The notes under the pieces were generated by a model. The model saw only the letters and a program-made list of their open reading frames with translations, was not told where the DNA came from and searched no databases. Below, one piece after another: positions 1 to 7,065 of a DNA stretch of 64,000 bases (within the stretch, counting starts at the first letter, position 1; every line of letters begins with the position of its first letter). Location of the stretch: contig JAWMQO010000006.1 in assembly GCA_033283325.1 (NCBI GenBank), positions 1 through 64,000 on the forward strand. The letters are read 5' to 3'. Source of the stretch: Mangrovimicrobium sp033283325 (GTDB lineage Bacteria; Pseudomonadota; Gammaproteobacteria; Pseudomonadales; Halieaceae). Both the position numbers and the translations under genes were made by a program.

Positions 1-104
1 CAATAAGGTAAATATTGCTCCATCAATATGAACAGTGGCGCACCGACACATATGACGCCGATGTTTATGCACGCAAGGATCTTAATGGCTCTGGTAGTAT
101 CCAC
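1..104 (-). CDS. Partial cassette-7 ORF, putative membrane protein
   Basis: Reading leftward from a GTG at 104, just after the attC site at 121-191, an open frame runs off the window edge (34 codons visible). A GGAG lies about 5 nt upstream of the GTG. The residues seen include a hydrophobic stretch (AIKILACINIGVICVGAPLF) that looks like a transmembrane helix. Its place between an attC and the window edge makes it the 5' part of the seventh integron cassette. The start is a choice: the ATG at 120 closes after a few codons in another frame. Function unknown. Confidence 0.45.
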   Translation of the reverse strand, partial: MDTTRAIKILACINIGVICVGAPLFILMEQYLPY

Positions 105-120
105 AGGCTCTCCGAGGCAT

Positions 121-191
121 TTAACGCTTCAAGCAGGGGCCCGCGTTAGCGGGTCCCGGCGCGAAGCGCCCTTGCTGCCTTGCCTTGTTAA
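121..191 (-). other. attC site 1 (family A), end of cassette 6
   Basis: A foldback of about 71 bp bounded by TTAAC and GTTAA, nearly identical to the sites at 523, 1733 and 2051. The internal arms AAGCAGGGGC and GCCCTTGCTGCCTT pair imperfectly, as attC sites do. The outer 8-9 bases (GTTAAGTGT, right side) complement the bases at the right boundary of cassette 6 (near 519-527), as expected for R''/R' of a single cassette. Confidence 0.9.
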
Positions 192-196
192 GTGTT

Positions 197-511
197 TTAC
201 ACACCGCCATCGACTGCTACCCAGAACGCATACGCCAAAATGCATAGTGGCATAGCGCTAAACACCAAGCTAGCTAGCGACGCAGGATGAGCCTTGCCAC
301 TCAATATATGGTTGAGGCTGACAACTAGCGCCACCACCCAACACACGAAACCTATAACTCCTGCTGGTGAAGCCAGGATAAAAGATGTTTCTACTGACAC
401 TCCAGCTGCAGTCAAAATACCAGCAACGAGATACATACCTGGAAATAGCGCCCAACCGACGAGACAAGTAATTCCTGGCTTGTCATATATTTTGGGGAAG
501 TACTCAATCAC
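197..511 (-). CDS. Cassette-6 small membrane protein
   Basis: 104 aa from a GTG start 16 nt inside the cassette. Three hydrophobic segments are visible at roughly residues 12-35, 40-68 and 78-99, so it is probably a three-helix inner-membrane protein. I do not recognise a family. It is the only ORF of cassette 6 (125-526), lies on the cassette coding strand and ends just before its attC. No clear ribosome-binding site is seen, which is common in cassettes; translation could depend on upstream cassettes. Confidence 0.65.
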   Translation of the reverse strand: MIEYFPKIYDKPGITCLVGWALFPGMYLVAGILTAAGVSVETSFILASPAGVIGFVCWVVALVVSLNHILSGKAHPASLASLVFSAMPLCILAYAFWVAVDGGV

Positions 512-522
512 CGAAAAGACAC

Positions 523-594
523 TTAACGCTTCAAGCAGGGGCCCGCGTTAGCGGGTCCCGGCGCGAAGCGCCCTTGCTGCCTTGACTTGTTAAC
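523..594 (-). other. attC site 2 (family A), end of cassette 5
   Basis: The same 72-bp family-A sequence as at 121, 1733 and 2051. Its right-hand GTTAACTGT complements the boundary of cassette 5 near 923-931, which fixes that cassette as 527-930. Confidence 0.9.
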
Positions 595-601
595 TGTGAC
601 A

Positions 602-910
602 TCAAAGTGCCGCCGCCAAAAATATGACTAGAAACCCCGAGACCGCGAACCACCTAGCAATCATACGCCGGCGCTCGATATTCCAACTGAAAAGACCTCC
701 GTACCAAACTGCATCACCGACCAACCACAATAATGGAAATAGACATCCTATCCATGCCCCAACACCTTTCCAGTAAAAGTCACTCGTAAGAAGCCCACCA
801 GGAATCTGCGTCTTACCAACTATCGCCCCTATCAGGCAATAGGCAAGGATCAGCAGTTTCGGCAAAGAAACCAAAAGGCCAATGTCAGATGGAGAGTTGC
901 TGTTGTACAT
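602..910 (-). CDS. Cassette-5 small membrane protein
   Basis: 102 aa with an ATG start shortly after the preceding attC. Hydrophobic segments at about 10-32 (LLVSLPKLLILAYCLIGAIV), 52-68 (ACIGCLFPLLWLVG-like) and 84-102 suggest a three-helix membrane protein; the C-terminus is itself a hydrophobic tail (FLVIFLAAAL). No family recognised. It is the single ORF of cassette 5 (527-930). Confidence 0.65.
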   Translation of the reverse strand: MYNSNSPSDIGLLVSLPKLLILAYCLIGAIVGKTQIPGGLLTSDFYWKGVGAWIGCLFPLLWLVGDAVWYGGLFSWNIERRRMIARWFAVSGFLVIFLAAAL

Positions 911-925
911 CGCCGGCCCGCTACA

Positions 926-1010
926 GTTAACGCCTGTGGCAGCGGCGCCGAAACCGCGAAGCGGTTTTGGCGTCCGGCCCCGGAGGGGCGAACTGCCCGC
1001 ACTTGTTATG
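926..1010 (-). other. attC site 3 (family B), end of cassette 4
   Basis: An 84-bp foldback of a second sequence family, nearly identical to the site at 1393. It contains the paired segments CCGAAACCGCGAAGCGG and GGCCCCGGAGGGGC. The outer GTTATGTGGC (right side) complements the boundary near 1388-1397, giving cassette 4 as 931-1396. The stop codon of the cassette-4 ORF lies inside this site. Confidence 0.88.
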
Positions 1011-1374
1011 TGGCTTTATTGAACGCATAGAGCGCCACCAGAACTGAGGGGTAAGCGATGACCACAATGGCTAGCATGATCCAATATTTTGGTTCCTTGG
1101 CTCTAAGCATTTCCTGAGGGTAGAGAACAGGAAATATACTCATCAATAAGTAATACAAAGCCAAGCCGACTAATAGTGACAAGAAGTAGCCAACTGACTT
1201 ATAGATGGACAGCACCAAGAATACTGGAAACATGGAATACAGAAGCATCGCCCCCATGCTCCCGGAATATGCCAATCCACATCCTGGACATTCCAGCTTG
1301 TCCGGAACTTTGACCCACAACCTCCAGATCTCTATTAAGGGTGACCCGCATTCAATACATTGTTTTTTAGGCAT
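1006..1374 (-). CDS. Cassette-4 zinc-ribbon membrane protein
   Basis: 122 aa. The N-terminus carries two CxxC pairs (residues 6-9 CIEC and 29-32 CPGC) forming a likely zinc ribbon, followed by three or four hydrophobic helices from about residue 42 to the end. This zinc-ribbon-plus-TM layout occurs in many unnamed bacterial proteins and does not define a function. The TAA stop is supplied by the GTTA end of the attC site. It is the only ORF of cassette 4. Confidence 0.7.
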   Translation of the reverse strand: MPKKQCIECGSPLIEIWRLWVKVPDKLECPGCGLAYSGSMGAMLLYSMFPVFLVLSIYKSVGYFLSLLVGLALYYLLMSIFPVLYPQEMLRAKEPKYWIMLAIVVIAYPSVLVALYAFNKAT

Positions 1375-1392
1375 CGCTCGATCTCAGGCCAC

Positions 1393-1476
1393 ATAACGCC
1401 TGTGGCAGCGGCGCCGAAACCGCGTAGCGGTTTGGGCGTCCGGCCCCGCAGGGGCGAACTGCCCGCACTTGTTAAC
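1393..1476 (-). other. attC site 4 (family B), end of cassette 3
   Basis: The family-B 84-bp sequence as at 926, with only a few substitutions (CGCGTAGCGG versus CGCGAAGCGG). Its GTTAACGTGCC end complements the boundary near 1728-1738 and defines cassette 3 as 1397-1737. Confidence 0.88.
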
Positions 1477-1732
1477 GTGCCGCATAAGTTAGCACCTTGT
1501 GAGTTATTAGCGCCGGCAGGGCTGAGATACCTACTAGCAGTAACCAAAATAGTACCCAGGGCTGGCGAAATAACGGCACGTAATCTGGGTGTGCACCATG
1601 ACAAGTGAAGCCCAGATCGCTATAGACGCCGCCGGCATCCAAACAACCATCAATGCTGAAGAACGATGCAAGGCTGCATAAAGCAGCCACGAATACGACT
1701 GAAACGATGAGTCTGTGCACTAGACGAGGCAC
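1472..1732 (-). CDS. Cassette-3 small membrane protein
   Basis: 86 aa from a GTG that directly abuts the attC core at 1733-1738. It has an N-terminal hydrophobic helix or signal-like segment (about 7-24), a central polar part with two cysteines (residues 30 and 44) and a second helix (about 60-78). The TAA stop is formed by the GTTAAC of the next attC. No family recognised. The start is uncertain because no ribosome-binding site fits before the GTG. Confidence 0.55.
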   Translation of the reverse strand: MPRLVHRLIVSVVFVAALCSLASFFSIDGCLDAGGVYSDLGFTCHGAHPDYVPLFRQPWVLFWLLLVGISALPALITHKVLTYAAR

Positions 1733-1804
1733 GTTAACGCTTCAAGCAGGGGCCCGCGTTAGCGGGTCCCGGCGCGAAGCGCCCTTGCTGCCTTGACTTG
1801 TTAA
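1733..1804 (-). other. attC site 5 (family A), end of cassette 2
   Basis: The family-A attC again. Its right end GTTAAGTGGAC is complementary to the cassette-2 boundary at 2044-2055, so cassette 2 is 1738-2054. Confidence 0.9.
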
Positions 1805-1821
1805 GTGGACGCTGCACGATG

Positions 1822-2031
1822 CTACTTCCCCCTTTTTTTGGATGCCTTGAGAGATTGGCCCCACCAACCTTTCCAGTAGCCGACCGCCAAATAAACTGGA
1901 AAAAATACCAACAAACCAAAACCCCTCGCTTCACTTTCAGAGAGGCCTACGGCTCGAAAAAGAAAAACGAGCAACCCGTAGCAGCCTACAACGACTAGAC
2001 CAAAAAGTACTGCTTTAGCGAATCCAGGCAC
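1822..2031 (-). CDS. Cassette-2 small membrane protein
   Basis: 69 aa from a GTG start. Two hydrophobic helices are visible (about 5-26 and 38-57, with GLLVFFPVYLAVGYW), followed by a basic tail (KASKKRGK), consistent with a two-helix inner-membrane protein with a cytoplasmic C-terminus. No family recognised. Single ORF of cassette 2 (1738-2054). Confidence 0.6.
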   Translation of the reverse strand: MPGFAKAVLFGLVVVGCYGLLVFLFRAVGLSESEARGFGLLVFFPVYLAVGYWKGWWGQSLKASKKRGK

Positions 2032-2050
2032 GTTGCTAGCTCAAGTCCAC

Positions 2051-2122
2051 TTAACGCTTCAAGCAGGGGCCCGCGTTAGCGGGTCCCGGCGCGAAGCGCC
2101 CTTGCTGCCTTGACTTGTTATG
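2051..2122 (-). other. attC site 6 (family A), end of cassette 1
   Basis: The family-A attC nearest the integrase. Its right end GTTATGGG complements CCCATAAC at 2557-2564, which is the attI/cassette-1 junction. The first cassette is therefore 2055-2563. Confidence 0.9.
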
Positions 2123-2137
2123 GGGTAGCAGCCCAAT

Positions 2138-2527
2138 CTAAATCTCCAATAATCGATCGTGCTCAGATTCTTGGGAGTGCAAGTACAAGTCAGGGGCACC
2201 AGAAAAAACCAAAATAATGGCAATATTGATGAACCTTAACGTAGGCTCGCTGAACGAAAGTGTATGTTCAATCGAAGCAATAGCAGCGCAACCCAGCCCT
2301 GAGGATATGGCCAGGATATATCGGTAATTTTTAGCCGGACTAACCCAACTCGATAGAGGTGAAAGCAAGTACAGCGTAATTACACCCAGACACCAAATGA
2401 TGCTAGCTAGGTAAGAAATATCCTTAAGAAAGAACGTAACGAATATTGGCAATGCTGCCAGGACAAATGACTTTGAGTCCCTTCGTGCGCGCTTGTAATT
2501 GTACTTCAATATTTCTTTGATGCTCAT
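2138..2527 (-). CDS. Cassette-1 membrane protein
   Basis: 129 aa from an ATG. The basic N-terminus (KYNYKRARR) is followed by hydrophobic stretches at about 20-38, 40-58, 70-86 and 98-114, so four helices are likely with the N-terminus inside. No family recognised. It is the first cassette next to attI, the most strongly expressed position in an integron and usually the most recently inserted one. Confidence 0.65.
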   Translation of the reverse strand: MSIKEILKYNYKRARRDSKSFVLAALPIFVTFFLKDISYLASIIWCLGVITLYLLSPLSSWVSPAKNYRYILAISSGLGCAAIASIEHTLSFSEPTLRFINIAIILVFSGAPDLYLHSQESEHDRLLEI

Positions 2528-2556
2528 CTCTGGGGTACTGCCTTCACTGACTTTAT

Positions 2557-2850
2557 CCCATAACAGCCTATTCTGGTGAACGATTCAGATAACACAATTC
2601 CACCTATTTCCATCCCCTGTCTCACAAATTTCATAGCATTCCCTTGTCTTTTCAAACCCCTACACGCAATTCCTTGAATTTCGCCAAGTAGCATAACGAG
2701 AAACGTTCCTACTATATCCCATCATTTCCGCTCAGCAGAGAATTACACCCACCTTATTAAATTCCCCAAATTCAATCGGTTACAACACATTACAGAAATC
2801 GCCTCCAATAATTCCTCTGAAAAACCGTCTCTGGCCAACAGATTCTATCT
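2557..2850. other. attI region and AT-rich leader of the integron
   Basis: Non-coding, visibly AT-richer than the rest of the window. Read leftward, the sequence GTTATGGG (2564 down to 2557) matches the inner end of cassette 1, so recombination occurred between positions 2564 and 2563. The attI site extends rightward from this point; its further integrase-binding sites cannot be recognised by eye. Promoters for both the cassettes and intI must lie here. Confidence 0.7.
2756..2785 (-). promoter_or_regulatory. Candidate cassette promoter Pc
   Basis: Read leftward: TTGTAA (2785-2780), an 18-nt spacer, and TTTAAT (2761-2756), a fair sigma-70 match, pointing at the cassettes about 190 bp away. 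The region is AT-rich, so chance matches are likely. Confidence 0.3.
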
Positions 2851-2852
2851 TA

Positions 2853-2872
2853 TACTGTACATACATACAGTA
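2853..2872 (+). promoter_or_regulatory. LexA (SOS) box of the intI-dnaE2 operon
   Basis: TACTGTACATACATACAGTA is a perfect CTGT-N8-ACAG LexA box (core 2855-2870). It overlaps a -10-like TATACT at 2851-2856 and ends 3 nt before the first possible intI start. LexA bound here would block transcription of intI and, through the gene overlap, of dnaE2. Confidence 0.9.
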
Positions 2873-2875
2873 TTT

Positions 2876-3880
2876 ATGCGGCTCATATTTATGGACGACA
2901 TCCGCCCCTCAATTGCTGCCGGCTCCACCAAATTCCTGGATTGCGTCCGCAAGGACATGCGGGACAAGGGCTACGCCTACCAGACCGAGAAGACCTATAT
3001 CGGCTGGATCAGGCGCTTCATTCTGTTCCACGGCAAGCAACATCCGGCAAAGATGGATGGAGGGCACATCAACCAGTTCCTCAGCCACCTGGGGCACGAC
3101 AGGTACTGCTCACCGGCGACCCAGCGTATTGCCCTGAATGCATTGGTCTACCTCTACCGCAAATTCCTCCAGGTTGAACTGGAGCCCCTCGATTTCGAAA
3201 AGGCCAAACAAAGGCGCCGCCTGCCTGTCGTTCTCACGCACGATGAAGTTTTACGTGTTCTCGAACACCTGCAGGGCACCCACCGCCTGATGGTGGAACT
3301 GCTCTACGGCTCCGGCCTGCGCCTCAATGAACTGCTGTCGCTGCGCGTGAAGGACCTGGATTTCGAAATGCTGACGATCACGGTTCGCGCCGGAAAAGGC
3401 GACAAGGACCGCACCACCCTGCTGCCGCAGAGCCTGGCGGAAAAGTTGCAGCTCCAGGTTCGCGTGGTTGACAACCTGCACCAGCGGGACACGGCCGATG
3501 GCTTCGGCGAGGTTTACCTGCCCAATGCGCTGGAGCGTAAGTATCCCAGCGCCTCCCGTGAGCTGGGCTGGCAATACCTGTTTCCGGCAGCCGGGATCGG
3601 CCGGGACCCTCGCAGCGGTACGCTGCGCCGGCATCACCTGCACCCCACCACCGTGCGCAAGGCGGTTACCCAGGCCCGCCGGCAGGCGGGTATCGTCAAG
3701 CCGGTGCGCTGCCACACCTTTCGCCACAGTTTCGCTACCCGCCTGCTGCAGCAGGGTTATGACTTGCGCACCATCCAGAAGCTGCTTGGCCATGGCGATG
3801 TAAAAACCACCGAGATCTATACCCATGTACTGGGTCGCGGTGCCATGGGGGTGGTGAGTCCTGTCGATGGCCTACGCTGA
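2876..3880 (+). CDS. intI: Integron integrase IntI
   Basis: Tyrosine recombinase that inserts and excises cassettes between attI and folded single-stranded attC sites. The 334-aa frame has the catalytic set R149, H280, R283, H306 and Y315 (TTEIYTHV), and the integron-specific extra segment is present around residues 245-273 (RSGTLRRHHLHPTTVRKAV), which separates IntI from XerC/D. The N-terminal SAM-like core-binding domain covers about 15-100. It diverges from the cassette array, the normal integron arrangement. The ATG at 2876 would follow a leader of only about 13 nt if TATACT at 2851 is the -10; the ATG at 2891 (329 aa) is equally plausible, and neither has a good ribosome-binding site. 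It overlaps dnaE2 by 14 nt. Confidence 0.95.
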   Translation: MRLIFMDDIRPSIAAGSTKFLDCVRKDMRDKGYAYQTEKTYIGWIRRFILFHGKQHPAKMDGGHINQFLSHLGHDRYCSPATQRIALNALVYLYRKFLQVELEPLDFEKAKQRRRLPVVLTHDEVLRVLEHLQGTHRLMVELLYGSGLRLNELLSLRVKDLDFEMLTITVRAGKGDKDRTTLLPQSLAEKLQLQVRVVDNLHQRDTADGFGEVYLPNALERKYPSASRELGWQYLFPAAGIGRDPRSGTLRRHHLHPTTVRKAVTQARRQAGIVKPVRCHTFRHSFATRLLQQGYDLRTIQKLLGHGDVKTTEIYTHVLGRGAMGVVSPVDGLR

Positions 3881-6800
3881 ACTCCACTGCCTGAGCTGCT
3901 ACAGCTTCCTGCGCGGCGCTTCCCACCCCCATGAACTGGTGGAGCGGGCCGCGCGGCTGGGCTATGCGGCACTGGCCATTACTGACGAATGCTCACTGGC
4001 GGGTGTGGTCAAGGCCCACGTCGCCGCCAAAGAGCTCGGCCTGAAGCTGATCATTGGCAGCGAATTCCAGTTGGAGGAGGATTTACGCCTGCTCGCCCTG
4101 GCGCCCACCCGCGCCGCCTACGCGGAGCTTTCCGGCCTTATCACCCTGGCCCGCCGGCGCAGCCCCAAGGGGGAATATCACGTCACGCTGCGCGATGTCC
4201 TGTTCCACCTCAAGCGCTGCCTGTTGATTCTTATACCGGGCGGCGGGGAGCACGAACTGTCCTATGCCCGGCAACTGGCGCGCCTGTGCAGGCAGCGCCT
4301 CTGGCTGGGTTTCACTCACGTCCTGGGTAACGATGCCGCCAGGCGCTTCCTCCATGCGCGGCAACTGGCGGCGGCGCTCGATGTCCCGATGGTCGCCTGT
4401 GGCGATGTGCGCATGCACGTGGCCGGGCGCAAGGCGCTGCATGATGTCTTCACCGCCCTCCACCACAACACCAGCATCGCGCAACTCGGCCGCCGCCGTC
4501 TCGGCAACAGCCAGCGCCACCTGCGCGCGCTGGAAACAATAGCCGGGTTATACCCCCCTACCCTGATCGAAGAGACACTGCGCATTGCCGCGCTTTGCAA
4601 TTTCAGCCTCGAGGAACTGCGCTACGAATACCCGGAGGAAGTCGTGCCGGAAGGGCACGACCCAAACAGCTACCTGCGCGAACTTGTGGCCGAGGGCAGT
4701 AGCCTGCGCTGGCCCGCTGGCGCACCCGAAGAAATACAACAGCGCATCGAGCGGGAACTGGCGCTGATCGAGGAGCTGCATTACGAGTACTACTTTCTCA
4801 CCGTGTACGACATCGTCCGCTTCGCCCGCGAGCGCGACATCCTCTGCCAGGGCCGCGGCTCGGCGGCCAACTCGGTGGTGTGTTACTGCCTCGGCATTAC
4901 CGAGGTCTCGCCGCAGCAGATTTCCCTGCTCTTCGAGCGCTTCATTTCCAGGGAGCGGGACGAGCCGCCGGACATCGACGTCGACTTCGAGCACCAGCGC
5001 CGCGAGGAGGTGATCCAGTACATCTATCGCAAGTACAGCCGCAAGCGTGCCGCGCTGGCCGCCACGCTGATCACCTACCGCGCCCGCAGCGCGGTGCGCG
5101 ACGTAGGCAAGGCCCTGGGGCTGGACCCGGTCTTCGTCGACGATCTCGCCCGCTCCATGGCCTGGTGGGACCGCACGGGGGACCTCGCCAAGCGCTTCGC
5201 CGAACAGGGCGTGGCGGAACACAGCAAACAGGCCGAGCTGTTCTACTCGCTGGTGCAGCAGATCCTCGGTTTCCCCCGCCACCTGTCCCAGCACGTGGGG
5301 GGCTTCGTCATCACCCGCAGCCCCATCTCCACTCTGGTGCCGGTAGAAAATGCCAGCATGGCCGAGCGCACCGTCATCCAGTGGGACAAGGAAGATATAG
5401 AAGCCCTGGGCCTGCTGAAAGTGGACATCCTCGCCCTCGGCATGCTCTCCGCCATTCGCCGGAGCCTGCAGCTGGTGCACAGCTACCAGCCGGATATTCG
5501 CACGATTGCCGATGTCCCGAAGGATGACCAGGCCACCTACCGCATGCTGCAGCAGGCGGATACCATCGGCGTGTTCCAGATCGAATCCCGGGCGCAGATG
5601 TCCATGCTGCCGCGGCTCAAGCCCGCCTGCTTCTACGACCTGGTCATCCAGATCGCCATCGTCCGCCCCGGGCCGATACAGGGCGACATGGTCCACCCCT
5701 ACCTGCGCCGCCGGCAGGGGCAGGAGCCGGTGAGCTATCCCTCGGATGCCATCAGGAGCGTACTCGAAAGCACGCTTGGCGTGCCCATCTTCCAGGAACA
5801 GGTGATCAAGCTGGCCATGGTGGCGGCGGGCTTCTCCGGCGGCGAGGCGGACCAGTTGCGCCGCGCCATCGCCAACTGGGGGCGCAACAGCAAGCTGCTG
5901 ACGTTTGAACAAAAGCTCACCCGGGGCATGATCGAGCGCGGCTACGATGAAGACTTCGCCCGCCGCCTCTTCGACCAGATCAAGGGCTTCGCCGGCTACG
6001 GCTTCCCGGAATCCCACTCCGCCAGCTTCGCCCTGCTCGCCTGGGTCTCGGCCTGGCTCAAGCGCCACCACCCGGCGGCCTTTTTCACCGGGCTGCTGAA
6101 CAGCCAGCCCATGGGTTTTTACACCCCCTCGCAACTCATCCAGGACGCCCGCCGCCACGGCGTGCTGGTGCTGCCGGTGGATGCCAACCTGAGCGACTGG
6201 GATCACCGCCTGCTCGAGCAAACGGATTTCGCGCCTGCCGCCGGCGCCAGCCAACGGCAGCAACACGCCATCCGCCTCGGCCTGCGCCTGGTCCGCGGGC
6301 TGAGCCAGGGCGGCGCGCAGCGCCTGGTGGAAGCCCGCGCCCAGTCGCCCTTCCGCCAGGTCAGCGACCTGCGCCGCCGGGCGCAACTCGACAAGCGCGA
6401 CATGGAAGCCCTGGCCGATGCCGACGCCCTCGCCGCCCTTTCCGGCCACCGCCACCAGGCCCAGTGGCAAATCATGGCGCTGGAGGCGCCGCGTCCCCTG
6501 CTGCGGGAAGAGGAATTCCAGGGCGGCCGCTATTTCGATGACGGCCTGCAACTGCCGGCCCCGGCGGTCGCCGAAGAGGTGCTTTCGGACTACCGCGCCA
6601 CCGGTCTGACCCTGCGCGCCCACCCCCTCAGCCTGCTGCGCTTGCAGCCGCCCTTCGACCGCTGCAAGCGCCACGCGGACCTCGCCACCATCGGCAACCA
6701 CCGCTTCGTCCGCATCGCCGGCCTGGTCACCTGCCGCCAGCGCCCGGGCAGCGCCGCCGGCGTGGTCTTCCTCACCCTGGAGGACGAGACCGGCAACAGC

Positions 6801-6983
6801 AACGTGGTGGTCTGGAAGCAGACCCAGGAGCGCTTCCGCCAGGCCCTGCTGGCGGGGCAGTTGCTGGTGGTCACCGGTACGCTGGAGTGCAAGGACGGTG
6901 TCATCCACATCATCGCCGGCCGGCTGGAGGACCACACCCATGCCCTCGAGGCGCTGAACATCAGGTCCCGGGATTTCCACTAG
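3867..6983 (+). CDS. dnaE2: Error-prone DNA polymerase DnaE2 (ImuC)
   Basis: C-family DNA polymerase of 1038 aa, the usual ImuC length, used in SOS-induced translesion synthesis. An N-terminal PHP domain (from HCLSCYSFLRG) is followed by the polymerase palm with the acidic motif DIDVDF (D369, D371, D373), finger and helix-hairpin-helix regions, and a C-terminal OB fold at about 955-1030. The ATG lies inside the 3' end of intI, so translation is probably coupled and the gene shares the LexA-controlled promoter. The usual partners imuA and imuB are not next to it in this window; they would have to be elsewhere for mutasome function. Confidence 0.95.
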   Translation: MAYAELHCLSCYSFLRGASHPHELVERAARLGYAALAITDECSLAGVVKAHVAAKELGLKLIIGSEFQLEEDLRLLALAPTRAAYAELSGLITLARRRSPKGEYHVTLRDVLFHLKRCLLILIPGGGEHELSYARQLARLCRQRLWLGFTHVLGNDAARRFLHARQLAAALDVPMVACGDVRMHVAGRKALHDVFTALHHNTSIAQLGRRRLGNSQRHLRALETIAGLYPPTLIEETLRIAALCNFSLEELRYEYPEEVVPEGHDPNSYLRELVAEGSSLRWPAGAPEEIQQRIERELALIEELHYEYYFLTVYDIVRFARERDILCQGRGSAANSVVCYCLGITEVSPQQISLLFERFISRERDEPPDIDVDFEHQRREEVIQYIYRKYSRKRAALAATLITYRARSAVRDVGKALGLDPVFVDDLARSMAWWDRTGDLAKRFAEQGVAEHSKQAELFYSLVQQILGFPRHLSQHVGGFVITRSPISTLVPVENASMAERTVIQWDKEDIEALGLLKVDILALGMLSAIRRSLQLVHSYQPDIRTIADVPKDDQATYRMLQQADTIGVFQIESRAQMSMLPRLKPACFYDLVIQIAIVRPGPIQGDMVHPYLRRRQGQEPVSYPSDAIRSVLESTLGVPIFQEQVIKLAMVAAGFSGGEADQLRRAIANWGRNSKLLTFEQKLTRGMIERGYDEDFARRLFDQIKGFAGYGFPESHSASFALLAWVSAWLKRHHPAAFFTGLLNSQPMGFYTPSQLIQDARRHGVLVLPVDANLSDWDHRLLEQTDFAPAAGASQRQQHAIRLGLRLVRGLSQGGAQRLVEARAQSPFRQVSDLRRRAQLDKRDMEALADADALAALSGHRHQAQWQIMALEAPRPLLREEEFQGGRYFDDGLQLPAPAVAEEVLSDYRATGLTLRAHPLSLLRLQPPFDRCKRHADLATIGNHRFVRIAGLVTCRQRPGSAAGVVFLTLEDETGNSNVVVWKQTQERFRQALLAGQLLVVTGTLECKDGVIHIIAGRLEDHTHALEALNIRSRDFH

Positions 6984-7065
6984 GCCGGAAAAGGCAGCTG
7001 TGTGACTATTCTGTAACAATAATGTTGCACGATGCCTACAACATCAGTCGGCGCAACGGAGCCGT

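Noticed and set aside
197..2527. Toxin-antitoxin pairs in the cassettes
   Set aside because: Each cassette has only one ORF on the coding strand, and none shows toxin or antitoxin motifs.
4548..7019. Long open frame (823 codons) antisense to dnaE2
   Set aside because: Its translation is low-complexity and matches no family; it is a by-product of high GC opposite a strongly supported polymerase gene.
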